A stretch of DNA of 64,000 nucleotides, from positions 11,093 to 75,092 of the forward strand of contig NZ_JAYKGK010000013.1 of assembly GCF_036860675.1 (NCBI RefSeq), in the 5' to 3' direction. Below the pieces are notes generated by a model. That model saw only the letters and a list, made by a program, of their open reading frames with translations. It had not been told where the DNA came from and searched no databases. This stretch comes from Rosettibacter primus (GTDB taxonomy: Bacteria > Bacteroidota > Ignavibacteria > Ignavibacteriales > Melioribacteraceae). This document shows, piece after piece, positions 29,091-37,191 of the stretch; position 1 is the first letter of the stretch, and each line of letters opens with the position of its first letter. The translations under genes and the position numbers were made by a program.

Positions 29091-31307
29091 CTATTTCATT
29101 ATTCTATTTAAATACTCAACAGGATGAAAAATTGTTTTCGATATTTTCATAAAACTATTTAACTGTTCCCTGCATGATGTCCCGCTTGCTAATATTACCA
29201 TATCATCTCTTTCTTTGTCATAATAATTAATTTCTTCTATCAATTGTTCACCTAAACTTTTACTTATTTCATAGAAATGTTTTTTGTAACCAAAACTACC
29301 AGCCATACCACAACATTCCTGAGATGATGTAACAACATGCATATCGAGACGATTGAAAAATGAAGGCACAACATCACCTAAACCAATTGATTTTAATTGA
29401 CAGTGAGAATGATAAAATATTTTTTTAGTGCTCGAGGGAATTACTCTACTTTTTATTTCTTCTAAATTTAACTTCCTATCATCAGCCAACATTAACAAAT
29501 ATTCAAAGATATCATAACATCTTGCTTTTACATAATTAAATAAATTATCATCGTTGACTAATTTCTGATAATCATAACGAATCATTGCTAATACACTTGG
29601 CTCTAAAAATATTATATCATTCCCTTCATCTATTAACTGTTTTAAATATCGTGAAGTTGATTTTGCTTTTTTTGATGAACTTTTAAGAATACCTTGTGAA
29701 AGTGATGCTCTGCCATCATCGAATACCTTACTTATATTTATTTTGAATCCCAATTTTTCCAGCAATTCCACTGCGTTTAATCCAACATTTGGATTATTAT
29801 AATTAGTATAAATATCAGAAAAGATTATAAGTTTTATTGGACTTAGTTTAGAATTATCAATAAGCGAAGGGGCTATTAATCTTTTTTTATATAACTGAGT
29901 AAATGTTTTTTTTGTAAACTGTGGTATGTTTCTTTCTTTTTCAATGTCAAATAATTTTTCCAATAATATTTTTGAGAGATGAAGATTCATCATTTTATTT
30001 ACAATAGATGGGACCCAAGAAGCTATTCTTGCAAAAAAATTATAATAAGCAAAGAAATATTTTTGAAGTGTTGGAAGATTACTTTTATTGAGTCTATCTT
30101 TAATAACAGAATTCAATCTTGGTATATCAATTTTAACAGGACAATTGGGAACGCAACGAGAACAACCTGTGCAAAGTTCAGCAAACTTTCCATTTTCAAG
30201 TTTGCCTGTTGTGCCTACAGTCCAGCTTGCACCAATACCTCCAGTATAACATTCACCTCCAAAAGCATGACCACCAACGGTTTGAAAATTAGCACAAACA
30301 TTCATGCATGCACTACAACGAATACAATACAGAGCTTCTTTTAATTCAGAATCCTCTCTCATTTTCATTCGTCCGTTGTCCAGTAAAATGAGATAGAATT
30401 TTCTTTCTTTATCTTTTCTGTTATTCAAGTTTAATAGTGGTAAATCCAATGGCGGTTCTAAAATATTAGTATATGATGTAAGTGACTGCCCTGTAGCACT
30501 TGCTGCTAATAATTCAATAAAAATTCCAAAATCTTTTTTTGAGGGAATAATCTTTTCTATTCCTGCAATTGCAATATGAATTGCTGGAAGATGAGTAGTC
30601 AATCTTATATTGCCTTCACTTTCTACTAATAAAATTGTTCCTTCCTCTGCAGAAATAAGATTTGCACCTGTAATCCCAATATCGGCACTAAGAAATTTTT
30701 GTCTAAGTGTAGCACTGGCAAATTCAGTTAATTGTTCACCACTTTCCAGTGGATTTGTAGTTTGAAAATTCTCTTTAAAAAGTTTTGAAATGCTCTCCCT
30801 GCTTCTATGAATTGCCGGTGCAACTATGTGAGAAGGTTGCTCTTTAGATAATTGAAGAATAAATTCAGCTAAATCTGTTTCTACTATTTCGATATTATCT
30901 TTTTGAAGTGCTTCATTTAATTTAATTTCTTCTGATGTAATTGATTTTGATTTTACTATTAACTTTGCTTCATTCTGTCTACAAATTTCCCTAATAAAAT
31001 TTACAGCATCATTTTTATTCTTCGCATAAAATACATTGCCCCCTCTTGATTGAATTGTATGGGTTAATTTTTCAACTAATTCTGGTAAATCATTTATAGC
31101 TTTTTCTTTTATTTCTCTGGCATGAGTTTTTAAGTTTTCATAATCTTCAATTTGTTTTATTGCTTTATAACGGCCCTCGTTAAATGTTTTTGTATTTAAT
31201 CTTATTGATTTACTTTCATACTTTAACACATAATCAATTGCTTTGAACAAATTTTTTTTTGATGATTTATTAGCAAATTCTTTGGGATGAATTAAATCTT
31301 TACTCAT
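29091..31307 (-). CDS. LutB-LutA-like fusion: LUD domain, ferredoxin and CCG domains (lactate oxidation)
   Basis: Start at the ATG at 31307 (738 residues): GGAG lies 8 bases upstream and lutC ends one base before. Residues 1-310 are a LutB-type LUD domain (ITGANLISAEEGTILLVESEGN). About 325-395 carry two 4Fe-4S motifs (CIRCSACMNVC, CTGCSRCVPNCP). About 490-738 are a GlpC/LutA-like region with CCG repeats. The second CCG motif is intact (YHSHCQLKS, SQECCGMAG, GTSC). The first is degenerate: VFDDGRASLSQG stands where CCGR is expected, and EPSV where PSC is expected. LutABC oxidises L-lactate to pyruvate in the cytoplasm. Here that would finish lactate made from the microcompartment. Last gene of the BMC operon. 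Confidence 0.85.
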   Translation of the reverse strand: MSKDLIHPKEFANKSSKKNLFKAIDYVLKYESKSIRLNTKTFNEGRYKAIKQIEDYENLKTHAREIKEKAINDLPELVEKLTHTIQSRGGNVFYAKNKNDAVNFIREICRQNEAKLIVKSKSITSEEIKLNEALQKDNIEIVETDLAEFILQLSKEQPSHIVAPAIHRSRESISKLFKENFQTTNPLESGEQLTEFASATLRQKFLSADIGITGANLISAEEGTILLVESEGNIRLTTHLPAIHIAIAGIEKIIPSKKDFGIFIELLAASATGQSLTSYTNILEPPLDLPLLNLNNRKDKERKFYLILLDNGRMKMREDSELKEALYCIRCSACMNVCANFQTVGGHAFGGECYTGGIGASWTVGTTGKLENGKFAELCTGCSRCVPNCPVKIDIPRLNSVIKDRLNKSNLPTLQKYFFAYYNFFARIASWVPSIVNKMMNLHLSKILLEKLFDIEKERNIPQFTKKTFTQLYKKRLIAPSLIDNSKLSPIKLIIFSDIYTNYNNPNVGLNAVELLEKLGFKINISKVFDDGRASLSQGILKSSSKKAKSTSRYLKQLIDEGNDIIFLEPSVLAMIRYDYQKLVNDDNLFNYVKARCYDIFEYLLMLADDRKLNLEEIKSRVIPSSTKKIFYHSHCQLKSIGLGDVVPSFFNRLDMHVVTSSQECCGMAGSFGYKKHFYEISKSLGEQLIEEINYYDKERDDMVILASGTSCREQLNSFMKISKTIFHPVEYLNRIMK

Positions 31308-31308
31308 A

Positions 31309-31842
31309 TTAATCTCCGAGAACAATAATAAACAATTCACCAGGACCGTGCACACCTCTTACCAGAGGTCCCATATCTGCAGTTGCACTTGGCCCTGTTA
31401 TTATTGTAAAACTATTTCCAGGTGTCATACTTTCATTAAACAAATCACGAGGTTTATCTACAATATATTTAGCATCAAGTATAACAATATGTTTTTTTAC
31501 GAGCATGCTTAAATAAATTGTTAAATCATTTGTAATCGAAATTGCTACGGAGCCTGTGGATGCAATTCCATAAGATGCACCCGTAATACTGGTTTTAATA
31601 TTTTTCAATTGTTCTTTATCTGGGTTAGTTATTACTTTATCATTGGATAAAAATTTTTCGAACAGGTTGGGCTCAATATTTTTAGGAGGAATAAAAAGAA
31701 TTTGTTTTTCATCTGCTATAAGATTTTCCAATAACGAGGTCAGTGAATCTGAATTCTTTTGTATTAATTGAACTTTTGCACAGGCATTTTGTGCTTTTGT
31801 TATGAACTTCTCTACTAATGCCTGCTTGGTTACTTGATTCAT
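31309..31842 (-). CDS. lutC: LutC/YkgG-like LUD-domain protein
   Basis: 177 residues, no signal peptide or encapsulation helix. LUD-domain motifs: TGASYGIASTGSVAIS, LDAKYIVDKPRD and the C-terminal TGPSATADMGPLVRGVHGPGE, typical of LutC. LutC is a subunit of the LutABC L-lactate dehydrogenase complex. Its stop lies one base from the LutBA-like start, so the two are surely co-translated. 70 bases separate it from the kinase gene upstream. Context supports oxidation of lactate produced from lactaldehyde. Confidence 0.88.
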   Translation of the reverse strand: MNQVTKQALVEKFITKAQNACAKVQLIQKNSDSLTSLLENLIADEKQILFIPPKNIEPNLFEKFLSNDKVITNPDKEQLKNIKTSITGASYGIASTGSVAISITNDLTIYLSMLVKKHIVILDAKYIVDKPRDLFNESMTPGNSFTIITGPSATADMGPLVRGVHGPGELFIIVLGD

Positions 31843-31912
31843 TTTATTTATAATTTATTATAATAATCCATTTCTAATAATAAATAACGCACAAATTAAT
31901 TATAACTTCCTT

Positions 31913-33091
31913 CTATTTATTAGCTTTACTTAAGAGATAATTTTTTACTTCAGAAGCAACAATATATTCTTCATTTGTTGGGATAACAGCTACTTTTATT
32001 TTAGAATCATCATTTGATATCAATCCTTCTTTTGGATTAGAACGATTTTTTTCTTCGTCAATTATAATACCGAGATTCTCCATATTCTCAGTAATTTTTC
32101 TTCTTAATAATACACTATTTTGACCTGCTCCAGCTGTAAATACAATACAATCTGCACCATTTAAAATAGCAAGGTATTCTCCAATATATCTTTTAACACT
32201 ATAAACAAAAGCATTAAAAGCAAGTTTAGCGCGATAATTCCCTTTTTCCATTTCTGCTTCAATATCTCTTAAGTCGCCAGTTTTGATTCCTGAGATTCCA
32301 TAAAGCCCTCCTTTCGACATCAAAATTTCAACTGCATCATTTATAGAAAGATTTTCTTTATGCATGAGATATAAAAGTGCATAAGCATCAAGGTCCCCCA
32401 CACGTTTAGCATTTAATAAACCACTTTGAGGACTCATACCCATTGAAGTATCTACAGAAATTCCATCCTTAATTGCACAAACAGAAGAGCTTCCTCCAAG
32501 ATGACATGAGATAATTTTATTTGCATTGTATAATTCTTTAGCACGCATTGCAATATATCGATGCGATGCACCATGAAATCCGTATTTTCTTATACCATAT
32601 TTTTCATAATACTCATAAGGAATACCGTATATGTATGCTTCTGGTGGAACATTCACATGGAAATGTGTTTCAAATAATCCAACTAAGGGAATTGAAAGTA
32701 ATTCTTTGAAAATTGAAATAGCAGTTAGATAAACATCAGTGTGAACAGGAGCTAACAAGCGATATTCTTTCATCGCTTTAATAACTGAATCACTTAATTC
32801 AACACAGCCGGTTACTCCTTTTGCATGAACAGTTTTAAATCCAACAGCAGAAATATCTTTTAGCAGATTTTTTTCTTTTAATGTTTCTAAAGTTAAATTT
32901 ACAGCAGAATGATAATCTTTGATTGGAAGTTTTCTAATATTTTCTTCTTCGCCTTTAAAGGAATATTTCACAATTCCATCATCGTGACCTATTTTTTCAA
33001 CAACAGCTTGAAATAAAATATCCATACTATCGGCATCATAAAGTTTGCACTTATAAGAAGTGCTGCCGGGATTAGCTATTAATATTTTCAT
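31913..33091 (-). CDS. Acetate-kinase-like acyl kinase of the BMC pathway (probable lactyl-phosphate kinase)
   Basis: 392 residues, acetokinase family. Conserved positions include N7 in NPGSTSYK, H117 in APVHTD, H173 in GFHGASH, R230 in AKRVGDLD and E375 in PTNEE. Several usual residues differ: K86 (FKTVH) where acetate kinases carry the catalytic Arg of HRVVHGG, E141 (LFETHFH) in place of Asp, HLGGSSS for HLGNGAS, and TAGAGQN for TGGIGEN. It would turn acyl-phosphate made by PduL into acid plus ATP; lactyl-phosphate is the inferred substrate. It has no encapsulation peptide, so it should act in the cytosol. The stop at 31913 is 70 bases from lutC, and the start is 2 bases past the aldolase stop. 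Confidence 0.82.
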   Translation of the reverse strand: MKILIANPGSTSYKCKLYDADSMDILFQAVVEKIGHDDGIVKYSFKGEEENIRKLPIKDYHSAVNLTLETLKEKNLLKDISAVGFKTVHAKGVTGCVELSDSVIKAMKEYRLLAPVHTDVYLTAISIFKELLSIPLVGLFETHFHVNVPPEAYIYGIPYEYYEKYGIRKYGFHGASHRYIAMRAKELYNANKIISCHLGGSSSVCAIKDGISVDTSMGMSPQSGLLNAKRVGDLDAYALLYLMHKENLSINDAVEILMSKGGLYGISGIKTGDLRDIEAEMEKGNYRAKLAFNAFVYSVKRYIGEYLAILNGADCIVFTAGAGQNSVLLRRKITENMENLGIIIDEEKNRSNPKEGLISNDDSKIKVAVIPTNEEYIVASEVKNYLLSKANK

Positions 33092-33093
33092 TT

Positions 33094-33876
33094 TTATTTT
33101 AATTTATTTTTCAGGTTATTCAAAACTTGCTCAGCAATTTTTTGGACTAATTCCTCATCAATTTCACCTGATTTGATATTACTTTCTGAAATATTATAAT
33201 TCTCAGTACTGCATGCAGTTACACGTCCCGACAAATTAAATTTTTCTCTTAATTGTAAAAGACGGTCTCTTTCTGCTGGAGAAAGAACATTAAGATTTCC
33301 TAATTGTATTGCTTTCCAAACAATGCTTGCGGTATGTTCAAGTGTTTCCATTTTATAATAAGCGTTAAAGAGGTCACTTCCCAAAGTTAACGCTCCGTGA
33401 TTTTCAAGTAATATTGCATCTGAATTTTTTATATATGGTCGAATTCTATCTGGAATCTCAGTAGTAGAAGGTAACCCATATGGTGCAATTGGGACAGCAC
33501 CTATTACAATTATAGCTTCTGGCAAAACACATTTATCAAGGGGAATTCCCGCCACTGCAAAACTTGTAGCATAAGTTGGATGTGCATGCACAACCGAACG
33601 AACATCTGGTCTTTCTTTATAAACTTCGAGGTGCATTTTTAGTTCGCTTGAAGGACGATATTTTGTATTCTTATTAATTACGTTGCCTTGTCTGTCACAT
33701 TTAATAATCATGTCTGTTGTCATAAAACCTTTACTAACGCCTGTAGGAGTTGTTAGCACTTCATCATCATTTAATAAAACTGTAATATTACCATCATTAG
33801 CGGCAACATATCCTCTCAGCCATATTCTTCTGCCAACTTCAACAATTTGTTTTCGAAGTTCCCATTCGTTATTCAT
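33094..33876 (-). CDS. Class II aldolase (L-fuculose/L-rhamnulose-phosphate type) with C-terminal encapsulation peptide
   Basis: ATG at 33876 (260 residues) is preferred: AAGGG precedes it and NNEWELRKQIVEVGRRI is the usual family opening; an in-frame TTG lies 24 bases upstream. Catalytic and Zn2+ residues are visible: E78 in SSELKMH, H97 and H99 in VVHAHPTYA, H160 in LENHGALT. The enzyme splits fuculose or rhamnulose 1-phosphate into dihydroxyacetone phosphate and L-lactaldehyde. After a linker, residues 238-259 (IDEELVQKIAEQVLNNLKNK) form an amphipathic helix typical of BMC encapsulation peptides, so it should be luminal. A 128-base gap precedes it, the largest inside the operon, which may hold a secondary promoter. 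Confidence 0.88.
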   Translation of the reverse strand: MNNEWELRKQIVEVGRRIWLRGYVAANDGNITVLLNDDEVLTTPTGVSKGFMTTDMIIKCDRQGNVINKNTKYRPSSELKMHLEVYKERPDVRSVVHAHPTYATSFAVAGIPLDKCVLPEAIIVIGAVPIAPYGLPSTTEIPDRIRPYIKNSDAILLENHGALTLGSDLFNAYYKMETLEHTASIVWKAIQLGNLNVLSPAERDRLLQLREKFNLSGRVTACSTENYNISESNIKSGEIDEELVQKIAEQVLNNLKNKLK

Positions 33877-34004
33877 TCTAATTCCCTTTGTTATTGTCAA
33901 TTATTTGGCATCAAAATTAGAAAAATATTTTTATAAAAATGATTTTCAATAAACAATTATTTTTATATATCAATTGAAATTAATTATCATCAATATGAAT
34001 ATGC

Positions 34005-34280
34005 TTATGTTTCCACATAATTAATTTTATCAACTATTGCAATTATGAGCGTTCTAATTGGTGCTCGTTCTAAACCAAATATAGATTGTGCAACACCTGG
34101 AGCTCCTCCGCAAACGACAATATCACCAACTCCTGCCCCAACATAATCAACTGCTACATGTTCTGTTTCAATTTCATCACCATTTGGTAGAATTGGTTTT
34201 ATGACATATACTTTTTTGTTATAATATGCTTCGTGTTTTACAACCGAGACTACTCTTTTTATAACTTTTGCTAAATACAT
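34005..34280 (-). CDS. BMC-P shell vertex protein (EutN/CcmL family) 3
   Basis: 91 residues, one Pfam EutN_CcmL domain: MYLAKVIKRVVSV start, VAVDYVGAGVGDIVVCGG and the basic RAPIRTLIIAIVDKI end. These proteins form pentamers that cap the vertices of the icosahedral shell. It overlaps the preceding BMC-P stop by one base (TAATG). It is the last of three tandem BMC-P genes. The AGVGDIVVCGGAPG loop is the best conserved part of the family. Confidence 0.92.
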   Translation of the reverse strand: MYLAKVIKRVVSVVKHEAYYNKKVYVIKPILPNGDEIETEHVAVDYVGAGVGDIVVCGGAPGVAQSIFGLERAPIRTLIIAIVDKINYVET

Positions 34281-34543
34281 TATGCTATACTCTCTACTCT
34301 TTGAACAATACTTGCATTTACAGGTGCATAACCATTTTTGAAAGCTTGAGCAGCATCTGTGCTTGTAACATAAACCACAACATCACCTGAAGCAGCAATA
34401 TTCTGAGGGTCAGCGGCAACTAATGGTGTGCCATCTAATTTACCATTGGAAGATATTGGTTGTAAAATATACAATTGACAGCCATCAAGTTCTTTAACTT
34501 TTTTTGTTGCCCAAGTTTTACCAATTACAATGCCTAATTTCAT
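34280..34543 (-). CDS. BMC-P shell vertex protein (EutN/CcmL family) 2
   Basis: 87 residues with the family start MKLGIVIGKTWATKK, LVAADPQNIAASGDVVVYVTS and APVNASIVQRVESI. It overlaps both neighbours (ATGA with the upstream BMC-P, TAATG with the downstream one), which implies translational coupling. The central loop (AASGDVVVYVTSTDAAQAF) differs from the aGeGD form in its paralogues, so it may mark a specialised vertex. Confidence 0.92.
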   Translation of the reverse strand: MKLGIVIGKTWATKKVKELDGCQLYILQPISSNGKLDGTPLVAADPQNIAASGDVVVYVTSTDAAQAFKNGYAPVNASIVQRVESIA

Positions 34544-34827
34544 GACGCATCTGATAGATTATGTGTAATTTCTATATTATCAATAATTGCTACAATTACC
34601 GCATCAACTGGAGTATCTTTTGTTTCATCAGTCATTCTAGCTGATGAACCATATGTTATCAGAACAAAATCTCCTTCGCCTGCCTGTACAGCATCAACAG
34701 CTACATGATATGATTTTAAGAATTCCCCATTATGATTTACTTCTTTGCACAACATTAATTTTTTCCCCTGAAGCTTGGGGTCCTTTTGTGTAGAAACAAT
34801 ATTTCCAATGACTTTAGCAAATATCAT
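34540..34827 (-). CDS. BMC-P shell vertex protein (EutN/CcmL family) 1
   Basis: 95 residues: MIFAKVIGNIVSTQKDPKLQGKK start, VAVDAVQAGEGDFVLITYGSSAR and TPVDAVIVAIIDNIEI end, all canonical for pentameric shell proteins. It starts 2 bases after the BMC-H stop upstream. It is the closest of the tandem trio to the 103-residue BMC-P at 37472 (both have AGEGD and SSAR). Confidence 0.93.
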   Translation of the reverse strand: MIFAKVIGNIVSTQKDPKLQGKKLMLCKEVNHNGEFLKSYHVAVDAVQAGEGDFVLITYGSSARMTDETKDTPVDAVIVAIIDNIEITHNLSDAS

Positions 34828-34829
34828 TT

Positions 34830-35111
34830 TTACTTAATACGATTAAACGAAGCTTCTAATTCATCCACTGGTCTTGGAATAACAAGTTGTGAAATTACTT
34901 CACCAACTCGTGATGCTGCTTCTACAGCCGAATCCATTGCAGCTCTTACAGCAGCTACATCACCTTCAATCACAAAAGAGACATAACCACTTCCTACCTG
35001 TCTCCATTCAACAACTTCTACATTTGCTGCTTTTACTGCAGCATCTGCACCATAAATTAAAGGTGCAAAACCTTTTGTTTCTAAAATTCCAATTGCATTT
35101 TTTACTAACAT
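34830..35111 (-). CDS. BMC-H shell hexamer protein 3
   Basis: 93 residues, single BMC domain: AIGILETKGFAPLIYGADAAVKAANVE, then VIEGDVAAVRAAMDSAVEAASR and VISQLVIPRP. Members form flat hexamers tiling shell facets, with a central pore set by the turn after the second strand (here GSGYVSF). It lies between the aldehyde dehydrogenase and the BMC-P trio. It is the most divergent of the three BMC-H copies at its N-terminus. Confidence 0.95.
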   Translation of the reverse strand: MLVKNAIGILETKGFAPLIYGADAAVKAANVEVVEWRQVGSGYVSFVIEGDVAAVRAAMDSAVEAASRVGEVISQLVIPRPVDELEASFNRIK

Positions 35112-35139
35112 TTTATATACCTCATTAATAATTTACAAA

Positions 35140-36573
35140 TTAAACAAATCTAAAAGCTTTATGAGACATAATGCGGCGTTTACGAACAAAATGTAAAGGT
35201 GTACAAATTCCTTCGCCTGTAGGAGTAGCAATTGTATGCGAAAAGTACCCTTCGCCTAATTCGCCGCCATTTCCACGCAAAGTACCTCCATTTATCACAT
35301 GAACATCGCAATCAAGTATTCTGGTAAATTTGGTAACTCTATCAATATCTTTTGAAAAAATACTTGCAGTGTGTTTAAATCCATGTTCAGCTTTCAAAGC
35401 TGCCTGCAATCCATCTTCAAAATCAAGCACAGGCACAACGGGAATACAACAAGTCATTTGTTCTGCTACAACCCATGGATGATTCTTATCTACCTCTCCA
35501 AAAAGCAGCGGAACACTTTCGGGAATATTCAATCCAATTGCATTTCCAAGAACCTTTGCACTTTTGCCAGCAAAATCTCTTTTAATTATCCAATGTTTTC
35601 CCGATTGTTCTAAGGCTATCTCTGCAAGTTTATTCATTTCATTTGTTGATAATCGATAATTACCAACATTTTCCATTTCAGTCATAAACTTCTCAAAAAC
35701 ATCTTTGACAACAAATATTTCTTTTTCTGCAATACATAAAATATTATTATCAAAACTTGCACTCATTGTTATCTCTTTTGCTGCAAGATTTAGGTCTGCA
35801 GTTTCATCTACTAAAACAGGTGGATTACCTGGACCTGCAGCAACCACTTTTTTTGGATACTTCAGCGCCAATTCAACGACTTGAGGACCCCCTGTAACAG
35901 AAAGTAATTCAACCTTTTCATGTCCAAAAAGTATTTTTGCGGTTTCTAATGTTGGTTCTTTTACACAAGTTACTAAATTTTTTGGAGCACCTGCTGCATG
36001 CATATATTTATTAGCAAGCTGAATTACTTTAGCACTAACATTTTTTGCAGAAGGGTGTGGATTAAATACAATTGTATTACCGCCAGCCAGTTGAATTATA
36101 ATATTATTAATAATTGTTGGTCCAGGATGAGTACTTGGTGAAATATTTCCAATTACTCCAAATGGAGCATATTCATCTATTGCCAAACCATTTTTACCTG
36201 ACCATGCTTGAGGTTGTAAATATTCAATTCCAGGACTGTAATTTGCTGCATTAATAAATTTTGCCACTTTGTGATCTACTCTACCCATTCCGGTTTCTTT
36301 CACAGTCATTTCTGCTAATTCTTCTTTATTCTCTAATGCCATAGTGCGAACCGCATCAATAAATTTCTTTCTGCATTGAACACTTCTTTCTCTGTATTGC
36401 AGAAATGCTTCGTAAGCAGCATTAATAGCATCATTCATATCATTAAAAACTCCCCAATCCCCATCTTCAACACTCGAAAAATTCCCGGATAGTGCTTGAG
36501 ATAAAACTTTCTCAACAACTCTTTCCACTAATTCTTTTAATTGCAAATCTCTATTATCCAAAACAAACTCCAA
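35140..36573 (-). CDS. CoA-acylating aldehyde dehydrogenase (PduP/EutE family) with N-terminal encapsulation peptide
   Basis: 477 residues. Residues 8-27 (RDLQLKELVERVVEKVLSQA) form an amphipathic helix and, with the following linker, match BMC encapsulation peptides. The catalytic domain has FGVIGNISPSTHPG, AGPGNPPVLVDETAD, and the nucleophile C280 in FDNNILCIAEKE. It oxidises an aldehyde to acyl-CoA with NAD+. In a fucose/rhamnose-type compartment the aldehyde should be L-lactaldehyde (giving lactyl-CoA); propionaldehyde is possible on family grounds. It is flanked on both sides by BMC-H genes. No partner alcohol dehydrogenase is encoded nearby to recycle NADH. Confidence 0.93.
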   Translation of the reverse strand: MEFVLDNRDLQLKELVERVVEKVLSQALSGNFSSVEDGDWGVFNDMNDAINAAYEAFLQYRERSVQCRKKFIDAVRTMALENKEELAEMTVKETGMGRVDHKVAKFINAANYSPGIEYLQPQAWSGKNGLAIDEYAPFGVIGNISPSTHPGPTIINNIIIQLAGGNTIVFNPHPSAKNVSAKVIQLANKYMHAAGAPKNLVTCVKEPTLETAKILFGHEKVELLSVTGGPQVVELALKYPKKVVAAGPGNPPVLVDETADLNLAAKEITMSASFDNNILCIAEKEIFVVKDVFEKFMTEMENVGNYRLSTNEMNKLAEIALEQSGKHWIIKRDFAGKSAKVLGNAIGLNIPESVPLLFGEVDKNHPWVVAEQMTCCIPVVPVLDFEDGLQAALKAEHGFKHTASIFSKDIDRVTKFTRILDCDVHVINGGTLRGNGGELGEGYFSHTIATPTGEGICTPLHFVRKRRIMSHKAFRFV

Positions 36574-36577
36574 TTAA

Positions 36578-36880
36578 TTATTTAGTTGTTTCTTTATTTT
36601 TATTAATTGGCTCAATTGGGAATTTATTAATTAGTTTTTCTGAAGGTCGTGGTATAATAATTTCTGATAATACTGTTCCAATGTTTGATGCAGCTTGAGT
36701 ACCTGCTTCTACAGCGGCTTTTACAGCTGCGACATCACCACGAATGATGATACTTACTCTTCCGCCACCGACTTTTACCCATCTGCCAAGTTTTACATTT
36801 GCTGATTTAACAGCGGCATCAGCCGCCTGTATTCCAGCAGTAAAGCCGAGTGTTTCAATAATTCCTAATGCTTCTATCAT
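36578..36880 (-). CDS. BMC-H shell hexamer protein 2
   Basis: 100 residues with a full BMC domain (ALGIIETLGFTAGIQAADAAVKSANVK, IIRGDVAAVKAAVEAGTQAAS, LSEIIIPRPSEKL) and a short charged C-terminal tail (INKNKETTK). Pore-turn region is KVGGGRVS. Starts 9 bases after the preceding BMC-H and ends 4 bases before the aldehyde dehydrogenase. Confidence 0.95.
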   Translation of the reverse strand: MIEALGIIETLGFTAGIQAADAAVKSANVKLGRWVKVGGGRVSIIIRGDVAAVKAAVEAGTQAASNIGTVLSEIIIPRPSEKLINKFPIEPINKNKETTK

Positions 36881-36889
36881 ATGATTACC

Positions 36890-37171
36890 CTATTTAGTTA
36901 AATTCAATAATTCAAATACTTCTTCGTGAGCTGAAGGAATAATATTTGTACAAACAAGTTCTCCAACTCTTGCTGCTGCTTCTGCTCCAGCTTCGACCGA
37001 AGCGCGAACAGCTCCTACTTCTCCTCTAACTAAAGCAGTAACATAAGCTCCTCCAATTTCCACACGTTTAACAAATTCAACATTCGCAGCTTTTATCATG
37101 GCATCAATTGCTTGGACAGCTCCTGTATTACCTCTTGTTTCTACGAAGCCTAATGCTGTACCTTTAGCCAT
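36890..37171 (-). CDS. BMC-H shell hexamer protein 1
   Basis: 93 residues from the ATG at 37171, which has AGGAG 6 bases upstream; the in-frame ATG at 37177 directly abuts that site and is less likely. BMC motifs: ALGFVETRGNTGAVQAIDAMIKAANVE, LVRGEVGAVRASVEAGAEAAAR, VCTNIIPSAHEEV. The pore turn is EIGGAYVTA. First hexamer gene in the operon, so probably the most abundant facet protein; that is inference. Confidence 0.95.
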   Translation of the reverse strand: MAKGTALGFVETRGNTGAVQAIDAMIKAANVEFVKRVEIGGAYVTALVRGEVGAVRASVEAGAEAAARVGELVCTNIIPSAHEEVFELLNLTK

Positions 37172-37191
37172 TTTCATCTCCTGTTTTATTT

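Noticed and set aside
29979..30344. 121-codon plus-strand frame
   Set aside because: Lies fully inside the lutBA gene on the opposite strand; Cys/Thr-rich composition mirrors the ferredoxin region and has no ribosome site or domain.
33877..34004. Secondary promoter before the aldolase (TTGATG, 18 bases, TATATA)
   Set aside because: The gap is nearly all A/T, so such matches are expected by chance.
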